Below the pieces are notes generated by a model. The model saw only the letters and a list, made by a program, of their open reading frames with translations, was not told the origin of the DNA and did no database searches. Both the position numbers and the translations under genes were made by a program. A stretch of 8,645 nucleotides of DNA, from the NCBI GenBank assembly GCA_021781075.1, contig JAJXXN010000056.1, forward strand, positions 1 to 8,645. The letters run 5' to 3'. The stretch comes from Acidobacteriota bacterium (lineage in GTDB: Bacteria; Acidobacteriota; Terriglobia; Terriglobales; Acidobacteriaceae). This document shows, piece after piece, positions 1 through 5,577 of this stretch; the first letter of the stretch is position 1; every line of letters starts with the position of its first letter.

Positions 1-1415
1 GCGACCCGACCCGCACCACCAGCTTAAGCAACAGAAAGAATACGGATGGCACAGCGCAGAACCCAAACACTGGTGGCGGGAACAACAACACGAAGTCGGG
101 TCCAGTGAAGCCAACTCCGACCAATCCAACCACACCGCTTGGCAGTATGGGGCAGGATGGATCAGCTGCGCAGGCCCCGATATCGAACCCGAACAATTTG
201 CAGCAGACGAATGTGATCCTCAAGGACAATGGAGTGAAAAATCCTCCGACCAATACAACCACACCGCTTGGCAGTATGGGGCAGGATGGGATGACGGCGC
301 AGGCCCCAAACTCTGGTGGTGGGAACAACAACACGCAGTCGGGCACGAGTGAGTACGTCTACCCCAGTCTGAACACACACGACCACCAGTCCCTCAGCGG
401 GACGGCGCAGGCCCCGACGACGGGCGGCGGGACAGGTACGCAATCGGGGGTGACGGATAAGCGTAACCTGGCGGATGGCGCGTCGAAATCAACGGCGGTT
501 GAAGGGATACCGCAGAATACCGGCGGCGGCACAACACACACTGGGGCGGGTGCAGGCAAGGTTGATATTCAACCATTCACCATCACCAAGCACATGGACC
601 GATCCACGCCGCGCGGGACAGCGCAGGCCCCGACGACGGGCGGGGGTGAGGAGAATCCGAAGGAGACGGTGACGGATGCGCAATCAGGAGTGGTAACCGG
701 GCGGAGACAGCATGAGCCGATTACCATCACAAAGGAAATGGACAAGGCCACGCCGATGGTGGCAGCGCCGGCGAACAATTCCGGCGGCGGCAACACGAAA
801 GGGCCGGGGGGAGCGGCCACCGCACCACACGACACATATCCTGAAAACGGGCGCTTCCCGGTGACTTCAACGGCGAGCGCCGGAAGCGGTCAGGGCAACA
901 CAACGCGCAAGGCGGGTGATGGCGACCCGGATCGTCCGGTGATTGTGGGCAGCGCGGAGGAATCGCCGAAGGAGACGGTGACCGGGACGAGTAATAACAA
1001 TAATCTGTGCGGGAGTACGAATCACTTACGGGCGTGCAAGCCCGGCGAGACACCAAGCGCGGGAAATGCGTCCGTGGGCAGTGGAACGGGGAACAACGGC
1101 AAGCCGGGCGACAAGTATTACAACAAGCACAAGGGACAGATGGGCAATGCGCAAAGCAACCCCATGTATGAAGAAAATAAGATGGGGGGCACGAACCCGT
1201 TGTACGAGCAGAAGGACGCAACCGCGCAAGCGCCGCAGAGCGGAAGCGGCACGGGCGGCAGCGATGTGGAGAAGAAAAAGAAGAAGGCCACCAGTTGGTC
1301 AGGCGGTGGAGGGGGTGACATGCCGACCGAGTCCGGAGTGGTGCAGGACACGAACACGGGCGACAAAGGCACGGAATCCAAGCCGGAAACGCACAGCGGA
1401 GCCAAGCCAAAATAA
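1..1415 (+). CDS. Low-complexity Thr/Gly/Asn/Pro-rich repeat protein with Hcp-like segments (5' partial)
   Basis: Function unknown. The frame is open to the first complete codon at position 3, and the residues before the first in-frame GTG (105) already contain the repeat (TAQNPNTGGGNNNTKSG), so the true start lies upstream of the window and GTG 105 is only an internal codon. Numbering from GTG 105 gives 436 visible residues. The protein is built from modules headed by (T/S/A)AQAP followed by two residues and GGG, with linkers such as TTPLGSMGQDG (twice) and PKETVT (twice). Two segments, about 146-169 and 194-217, share P-x-TITK-x-MD-x-x-TP and resemble a strand region of the type VI secretion tube protein Hcp. 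NPMYE and NPLYE occur at 352-368, and a KKKKK run near 390 precedes a Gly run. There are almost no hydrophobic stretches, so it is probably largely disordered. No signal peptide is visible because the N-terminus is missing. Codon phase is consistent and a good terminator follows, which supports a real gene. Confidence 0.75.
   Translation, partial: DPTRTTSLSNRKNTDGTAQNPNTGGGNNNTKSGPVKPTPTNPTTPLGSMGQDGSAAQAPISNPNNLQQTNVILKDNGVKNPPTNTTTPLGSMGQDGMTAQAPNSGGGNNNTQSGTSEYVYPSLNTHDHQSLSGTAQAPTTGGGTGTQSGVTDKRNLADGASKSTAVEGIPQNTGGGTTHTGAGAGKVDIQPFTITKHMDRSTPRGTAQAPTTGGGEENPKETVTDAQSGVVTGRRQHEPITITKEMDKATPMVAAPANNSGGGNTKGPGGAATAPHDTYPENGRFPVTSTASAGSGQGNTTRKAGDGDPDRPVIVGSAEESPKETVTGTSNNNNLCGSTNHLRACKPGETPSAGNASVGSGTGNNGKPGDKYYNKHKGQMGNAQSNPMYEENKMGGTNPLYEQKDATAQAPQSGSGTGGSDVEKKKKKATSWSGGGGGDMPTESGVVQDTNTGDKGTESKPETHSGAKPK
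115..160 (+). repeat. 46-bp in-frame direct repeat, copy 1
   Basis: This stretch recurs at 244-289 with a single mismatch (c126 versus a255). The offset is 129 bases, or 43 codons, so both copies are read in the same frame and encode PTN-x-TTPLGSMGQDG. Near-identity at the DNA level points to recent duplication within the gene. Confidence 0.9.
244..289 (+). repeat. 46-bp in-frame direct repeat, copy 2
   Basis: Second copy of the 115-160 repeat, one mismatch, same reading frame. It is immediately followed by the codons for the TAQAP-xx-GGG module. Confidence 0.9.
398..431 (+). repeat. TAQAP-TTGGG module repeat, copy 1
   Basis: About 34 bases encoding SGTAQAPTTGGG; nearly identical to 613-646. 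Diverged relatives of the same module lie at about 51-80 (TAQNPNTGGG), 294-322 (TAQAPNSGGG) and 1221-1250 (TAQAPQSGSG). Confidence 0.85.
613..646 (+). repeat. TAQAP-TTGGG module repeat, copy 2
   Basis: Nearly identical to 398-431 and in the same frame, encoding RGTAQAPTTGGG. It directly follows the first Hcp-like segment. Confidence 0.85.
657..673 (+). repeat. 17-bp direct repeat encoding PKETVT (second copy 966-982)
   Basis: The 17 bases from 657 recur exactly at 966-982 in the same frame, encoding PKETVT each time. This is a third independent repeat family within the same gene. Confidence 0.8.
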
Positions 1416-1450
1416 CAGGAATCAAAGCTGAAAGGTTGCATCCCAATCAA

Positions 1451-1481
1451 GCCATACGCAGCAACAGCGTATGGCTTTTTT
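1451..1481 (+). terminator. Rho-independent terminator of the repeat-protein gene
   Basis: A perfect 9-bp stem (gccatacgc / gcgtatggc) with a 7-base loop is followed at once by six T. It lies 36 bases after the stop codon of the first gene and ends that transcription unit. Confidence 0.93.
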
Positions 1482-1540
1482 GCGCGCCGCGGCAGAAAAC
1501 AACACCTCGTACTACAGGGTGATATTCACAACTTTTTCGG

Positions 1541-1568
1541 TTGGAAGCGGTCAAAAACTGCATATCCT
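1541..1568 (+). promoter_or_regulatory. Candidate sigma-70-type promoter for the FecR/DUF6600-like gene
   Basis: TTGGAA (1541-1546) and TATCCT (1563-1568) each match 4 of 6 consensus bases, separated by 16 bases. It lies between the upstream terminator and the ATG at 1610, where a promoter is required, but the match is weak. The TTG at 1541 could also be read as an upstream start codon in frame; I consider that unlikely. Confidence 0.25.
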
Positions 1569-1594
1569 GTAAGTGCCGGGGCCGATGGCCCGCC

Positions 1595-1602
1595 GGAAAG
1601 GA
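1595..1602 (+). promoter_or_regulatory. Ribosome binding site selecting ATG 1610
   Basis: GGAAAGGA ends 7 bases before ATG 1610. Together with the signal peptide that begins right after this ATG, it decides the start in favour of 1610 over the in-frame TTG at 1541. Confidence 0.6.
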
Positions 1603-1609
1603 AAGCACG

Positions 1610-3724
1610 ATGCGCAAGTTGCAAGAACGCTGGAGCAAGGGGTTGTGGATGTTGGCCTTGATGGCAACCATTGGCCTTGGTTGGGGTGCAGCACAGGACA
1701 ATGGCCAATACAACAACCAGTACGACAATGGCCAAAACACCGGCCAATACAATGGCCAGTATGCCAACGACCCCAACAGTGGCCAATACAACAACCCAAA
1801 TAATGGACAGTACAACGGCCAGTACAATGATGGGCCGAATAATGGGCCTTATAACCAGGACCCGCCGGCGGAGGCGGTGAGAATCTCGTATTCAGCGGGT
1901 GCGGTCTCAGTGCAGCAGGCTGGGTCAGAGGATTGGGCGCAGGCCGGAGTGAATTTTCCACTGGCTCCGGGCGACCGACTGTATGTGGACCAGGACAGCA
2001 TTGCGGAGTTGGAGATAGGCCGCACCTATGTGCGCGTGAACTCCGGTACGGATTTGTCGATAGTTGAAATTTCCCCGGGCAGCATTACGCTGGGCTTGGC
2101 GCAGGGCTCGGTGCACGTGCATACCTTTGGATTGTGGCCGGGGCAGCAACTGGTGATCAGCACGACGAATGGCGGCATCAACCTGTCGCAGCCGGCTGAG
2201 TTCCGCGTGGATGTGTATCCGGACCAGCAATCGACAGTGTTCACCAATTTCAGCGGCGCGACGCATGTGTTTGCCGCGGGTGACTTCAGCGATTATGTTT
2301 ACCCGAACAGCAGCCTTCAACTGAGCGGCGTGAACCCGGTGTACCCGCAGTGGCTTGCGCCCAACCCGCCGGACCGGCTGGATGAATGGTCGATGAACCG
2401 GGACATGAGCCTGGAGCAATCGATTTCAGCGCAATATGTGAGCCCGGAGATGCCGGGCTACAACGACTTGGACAACAATGGCAACTGGGACCCGAATACA
2501 CCGTATGGCCCAGCCTGGTTTCCGAACAATGTGGCCTATGGGTGGATGCCCTACCACTATGGCCACTGGATTGTCCGGCCTTACTGGGGCTGGGTGTGGG
2601 TTGAGGATGAGCCGTGGGGCTATGCACCGTTCCACTACGGACGCTGGGTGAATTTTGGAGGCCGCTGGGGATGGATCCCCGGACCGCCGGCGATGCGTCC
2701 TGTCTGGTCACCGGCGCTGGTGGTTTTTGGTGGCGGCATACAGATTGGCGGCGTGGGAATCTCGATCTGGTTTCCGCTGGGGCCGGGCGAGGCGTACCGC
2801 CCGTGGTACCAGTGCAGCAACAATTACATCAACCAGGTGAACATCACGAACATTCGCGAGACGAAGATTGTGCACGTGCAAAACAACTACGTGACAATTG
2901 TGAACAACAACGTCAACAACATCACCTATGTGAACCAGAGGGTTGGCGCGTCGGCGATGCGGCATGCGGATTTTGCGGCGGGCCGACCGGTGGCTCAGTC
3001 GGCGGTGCATGTGGATCAGCGGCAGATACAGCACATGCAGATTTTGGCCAAGCCTGTGCCGCCAACTATTTCGCGGCCTCTGATCATCAAACAGCCATTG
3101 AGGCCGGTTCCCGTGGCGTCGACGCGGCCGCTGCTGATCAACCAGCAGGGGCGCCAGATCCAGGCGATTCCGAATGCACGTCCGGTTACGCCGCCGATGC
3201 AACGCACGCCGCCGGAAGTGTTGAACCGCCCGTTGCCAAATCGGAGGCCAGTGGCTCCGCCACCGAACCATGCGCAGCCGTTTACACCGCAACAGCCGAA
3301 CCGGGAGCCGCAAAACAATGGGCGGCAGTTTGCTCCGCAGCAGCCGAACAATTATCCGCAGAATAATCCAAGGCCGAAGAACGAACCGTATGGTGGCCGA
3401 CAGATGCAGGAGAATGAGCAACCGAAGGTTATGACACCGCAACCGGTGCCGCAGCGCCCAGTTGGAAATGAATATGTACAGCCGGAGCGTCCGCCGGTGC
3501 AACCACAACCACAGCGGCCAGAGATACAGTATCAGGAGCCGCGTCCGCAGGAGGTAAGGCCGCCCGTGGAGACTCCGCGCCCACAGCCGGAGTTTAGACC
3601 ACCGCCGCCACCGCCGAGGCCGCAGCCCGAAGTGAGATCGCCACCACCGGATACCAAACCGGTTCCGAAGCCCCCGGTGAAACCGGCGCCGAAGCCAGCC
3701 ACGCAGCCGGAGCCCAACAAGTAA
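1610..3724 (+). CDS. Secreted FecR-like / DUF6600-like protein with Gln-Asn-Tyr repeats and proline-rich tail
   Basis: Function unknown; a secreted or envelope-associated structural or sensory role is inferred. From ATG 1610 it has 704 residues. Residues 1-28 form a signal peptide (basic MRKLQERWSK, hydrophobic core, cleavage near GAA|Q). Residues 29-84 are NGQYN-type repeats. Residues about 88-235 resemble a FecR-type beta domain (ISYSAGAVSVQ, then APGDRLYVDQDSIAELEIG). Residues about 291-359 carry the aromatic motifs typical of DUF6600: GWMPYHYGHW, PWGYAPFHYGRW and RWGWIPGP. A Gly-rich hydrophobic stretch (about 367-400) and an Asn-rich stretch (about 403-443) follow, then about 220 residues rich in Pro and Gln ending in a Lys/Pro-rich tail. 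In bacteria with this family the FecR-like part is usually the only module of predictable fold. An in-frame TTG at 1541 would add 23 residues ahead of the signal peptide and is rejected. The gene stands alone, bounded by terminators on both sides. Confidence 0.85.
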   Translation: MRKLQERWSKGLWMLALMATIGLGWGAAQDNGQYNNQYDNGQNTGQYNGQYANDPNSGQYNNPNNGQYNGQYNDGPNNGPYNQDPPAEAVRISYSAGAVSVQQAGSEDWAQAGVNFPLAPGDRLYVDQDSIAELEIGRTYVRVNSGTDLSIVEISPGSITLGLAQGSVHVHTFGLWPGQQLVISTTNGGINLSQPAEFRVDVYPDQQSTVFTNFSGATHVFAAGDFSDYVYPNSSLQLSGVNPVYPQWLAPNPPDRLDEWSMNRDMSLEQSISAQYVSPEMPGYNDLDNNGNWDPNTPYGPAWFPNNVAYGWMPYHYGHWIVRPYWGWVWVEDEPWGYAPFHYGRWVNFGGRWGWIPGPPAMRPVWSPALVVFGGGIQIGGVGISIWFPLGPGEAYRPWYQCSNNYINQVNITNIRETKIVHVQNNYVTIVNNNVNNITYVNQRVGASAMRHADFAAGRPVAQSAVHVDQRQIQHMQILAKPVPPTISRPLIIKQPLRPVPVASTRPLLINQQGRQIQAIPNARPVTPPMQRTPPEVLNRPLPNRRPVAPPPNHAQPFTPQQPNREPQNNGRQFAPQQPNNYPQNNPRPKNEPYGGRQMQENEQPKVMTPQPVPQRPVGNEYVQPERPPVQPQPQRPEIQYQEPRPQEVRPPVETPRPQPEFRPPPPPPRPQPEVRSPPPDTKPVPKPPVKPAPKPATQPEPNK
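1694..1861 (+). repeat. Tandem NGQYN-coding repeats
   Basis: Degenerate short repeats built on ggccaatacaac / ggccagtacaa encode residues 29-84 of the secreted protein (GQYNN, GQYNG, GQYAND, GQYNNPNNG). The composition is almost only G, Q, Y, N, D and P, which is Gln/Asn-rich low-complexity sequence just after the signal peptide. Confidence 0.85.
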
Positions 3725-3746
3725 CAGAACAGCCCGCGAATGAACC

Positions 3747-3785
3747 AAAGGGTGATGCCGATTGCGGCGTCACCCTTTTAATTTT
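3747..3785 (+). terminator. Strong Rho-independent terminator after the FecR/DUF6600-like gene
   Basis: A 14-bp stem (3747-3760 with 3765-3778, one G-U wobble) closes a 4-base loop attg and continues into ttttaatttt. It lies 23 bases after the stop codon. The outer A/T pairs give a run of three A on the left, but a convergent gene is absent, so only the + direction is needed. Confidence 0.93.
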
Positions 3786-3826
3786 GGCGGGCCGCGGCGC
3801 GCTAAGCTGTTAAGTGGGAGTTTGCG

Positions 3827-4927
3827 ATGAATACCGGAATTTTTACTTCTTTTCAATTGCGTGGGCTGGAGTTGCCGAACCGAGTTGCGGTGGCGCCCAT
3901 GTGCCAATACTCGGCTGAGGACGGCATGGCTCAGGATTGGCACCTGGTGCACCTGGGAGCACGCGCGCAAAGCGGCGTGGGATTGATTCTTGTTGAAGCG
4001 ACGGCGGTGGTGCCGGAGGGGCGGATTTCCCCGACGGATTTGGGACTGTGGAAGGATGCGCAGATTGACGGGCTGGCGCGGGTGGTGAAATTTTTGCATT
4101 CGATGGGGACAGCCGCGGGTGTGCAGTTGGCGCACGCAGGCCGCAAGGCGAGCATGAGCCAGCCGTGGCGTGGCGAGCAGTATGTGAAGCCGGAAGACGG
4201 AGGGTGGCAGCCGGTGGCGCCGAGCGCGGTGGCATATGCGGAGAATTTTGGCGAGCCGCGGGCGCTGGATGCGGCGGGGATTCGCAATGTGATTGAGAGC
4301 TTTGTGAATGCCGCGAAGCGCGCCGATGCCGCGGGGTTTGATGTGGTGGAGATTCATGCGGCGCACGGTTATTTGCTGCACCAGTTTTTATCGCCGCTGA
4401 CCAACAAGCGGACCGACGAGTATGGGGGCGGCCTTGAGAACCGTATGCGGCTGGCGATTGAAGTGAGCGCGGCGGTGCGAAGCGTGTGGCCGGAGCGGAA
4501 GCCGTTGTTTGTGCGCATCAGCGCGACGGACTGGTGCGAGGGCGGCTGGACGGCAGACGAATCGGTTGAGTTGGCGAAGCGACTGAAGTCAATGGGCGTT
4601 GACCTGATTGATGTTTCCACGGGCGGAATTGCGCGCGGGATTGCAATCAAAGCCGGCCCGGGCTTCCAGGTTCCCTTTGCGGAGCGAGTGCGGCGCGAAG
4701 CCGGGATTCCGACCGCCGCTGTTGGATTGATCACCACAGCGGAAGAGGTCGAGGCCATTTTGAATGAAGGCAAAGCCGATCTTGTACTGATGGCGCGCGA
4801 GTTTTTGCGCAACCCATACTGGTTGCTGAACCTAGCTCGGGAGCGCGGCGTGAAGATGAGCTGGCCTAAGCAGTACTTGCGCGCGGCGCCGGCGGATGCG
4901 CCCATGCGCGCGGGGATTACCAATTAG
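3827..4927 (+). CDS. NADH:flavin oxidoreductase, Old Yellow Enzyme family, YqjM/NamA class
   Basis: FMN-dependent ene-reductase that uses NAD(P)H to reduce activated C=C bonds of enones and similar electrophiles; cytoplasmic TIM barrel. The 366-residue length is close to the family norm of about 340-370. Visible hallmarks: APMCQYS with Cys26 and Tyr28, which mark the YqjM class of redox-tuning cysteine; QLAHAGRKA (100-108); EIHAAHGYLLHQFLSP (175-190) with His177 and His180 for substrate binding and Tyr182; the signature LTNKRTDEYGG (191-201) then ENR; VRIS (229-232); and a phosphate-binding-type end AREFLRNPYW (323-332). ATG 3827 is preceded by GTGGGAG 6 bases upstream. It follows a terminator and has no co-directional partner closer than 77 bases, so it is probably its own unit. 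The natural substrate is not indicated by its neighbours; detoxification is a common assumption for the family. Confidence 0.95.
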   Translation: MNTGIFTSFQLRGLELPNRVAVAPMCQYSAEDGMAQDWHLVHLGARAQSGVGLILVEATAVVPEGRISPTDLGLWKDAQIDGLARVVKFLHSMGTAAGVQLAHAGRKASMSQPWRGEQYVKPEDGGWQPVAPSAVAYAENFGEPRALDAAGIRNVIESFVNAAKRADAAGFDVVEIHAAHGYLLHQFLSPLTNKRTDEYGGGLENRMRLAIEVSAAVRSVWPERKPLFVRISATDWCEGGWTADESVELAKRLKSMGVDLIDVSTGGIARGIAIKAGPGFQVPFAERVRREAGIPTAAVGLITTAEEVEAILNEGKADLVLMAREFLRNPYWLLNLARERGVKMSWPKQYLRAAPADAPMRAGITN

Positions 4928-4960
4928 ATACTCCCGCGGAGGATTGCACGCTGCGCGGAG

Positions 4961-4978
4961 TTGACAGGCCCATATAAT
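4961..4978 (+). promoter_or_regulatory. TATAAT -10 box upstream of the merR gene, with an adjacent TTGACA
   Basis: A perfect TATAAT (4973-4978) lies 26 bases before the merR start and would give a leader of about 20 bases, so it is a likely -10. A perfect TTGACA (4961-4966) lies only 6 bases upstream of it, too close to serve as its -35. At 16-19 bases upstream of the -10 there is no good -35 (sequence near acgctgcg). Confidence 0.45.
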
Positions 4979-5004
4979 CGCCTTGCGGAGGTTCTGCACA
5001 GGCG

Positions 5005-5520
5005 ATGGCGACAGCACCAATCCAGCGGCGGAACGATGCGGGCGCATTGATCCCGGACCGGCTCTACTTCAAGATCGGCGACGTTGCGACGATCTGCGGG
5101 GTGGCGACGAGTGTGCTGCGATTTTGGGAGACGCAGTTTACGCAGTTGAAGCCGAACAAGGGCGGAAGCGGGCAGCGGCTCTACCGAAAGCGCGATGTGG
5201 AGCTGGCGCTTGAGATCAAGCGGCTGGTGCATGAGCAGGGCTACACGCTGGCCGGGGCACGGCAGGCGCTGGCAGCTCAACCTGCCCGGAAGATTCGTGG
5301 GCAGCATCCCACGGAGGTGTGGCAGGGCTCGCTATTGCAGGCAAGGCCCGTGGAGCGCGGCGCGGTGCTGGCGGATGTGAAGCAAGAACTCAGGGAGATG
5401 CTGATGATGTTGAGCAGGCCCGCGGGGATGGAGCCGGCGCGCAAAGACAAGAAGATTGAAAAAGTGATTGCCATGGAAGTGCGCGAAGAACCCGTGCAGA
5501 TGGGATTGTTTGCGGTTTGA
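5005..5520 (+). CDS. MerR-family transcriptional regulator
   Basis: DNA-binding regulator, 171 residues. The N-terminal winged helix-turn-helix spans about 21-89: YFKIGDVATICGVATSVLRF, then FWETQF, the wing GGSGQRLYRKRDVE (53-66), and IKRLVHEQGYTLAGARQAL (71-89). The only cysteine is Cys31 inside the HTH, so this is not a thiol metal sensor like MerR, CueR or ZntR. The C-terminal part has a helical stretch around 118-136 (VLADVKQELREMLMM) and a charged end, suggesting dimerisation or a small-protein role; no ligand domain is recognisable. The start ATG 5005 has a GCGGAGG 13 bases upstream, rather far. It is the only gene of its unit, with a terminator behind it. The regulated genes cannot be told from context; the flanking OYE gene is a candidate only because it is adjacent. 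Confidence 0.9.
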   Translation: MATAPIQRRNDAGALIPDRLYFKIGDVATICGVATSVLRFWETQFTQLKPNKGGSGQRLYRKRDVELALEIKRLVHEQGYTLAGARQALAAQPARKIRGQHPTEVWQGSLLQARPVERGAVLADVKQELREMLMMLSRPAGMEPARKDKKIEKVIAMEVREEPVQMGLFAV

Positions 5521-5539
5521 GAGCGATGAATCTGATTTG

Positions 5540-5570
5540 AGGCGAGAGCGAACAGCTCTCGCCTTTTTTT
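5540..5570 (+). terminator. Rho-independent terminator of merR
   Basis: A perfect 9-bp stem (ggcgagagc / gctctcgcc, 5541-5549 with 5555-5563) with a 5-base loop gaaca is followed by seven T. It starts 20 bases after the merR stop. The - strand side lacks a T run, so it is not clearly bidirectional for the convergent tsaD. Confidence 0.92.
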
Positions 5571-5577
5571 GTTTTGC

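Noticed and set aside
727..1446. 239-residue - strand frame over the repeat gene
   Set aside because: It is rich in Cys, Ser, Arg and Pro, antisense to the repeat frame, and lacks a start site with an RBS. The + frame continues in register through all repeats and meets a terminator.
1541..1609. TTG 1541 as the start of the FecR/DUF6600-like gene
   Set aside because: It would add 23 residues with two cysteines before a perfectly good signal peptide starting at ATG 1610, which has its own RBS.
2614..3366. 250-residue + strand frame inside the FecR/DUF6600-like gene
   Set aside because: It is an out-of-phase reading of the same DNA (Gly/Ala/Cys/Trp rich, no motif). The main frame has a signal peptide and motifs throughout.
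2708..3748. 346-residue - strand frame opposite the secreted protein
   Set aside because: It is Arg/Leu-rich with no domain, mirrors the proline-rich coding of the + strand, and even crosses the 3747-3785 terminator.
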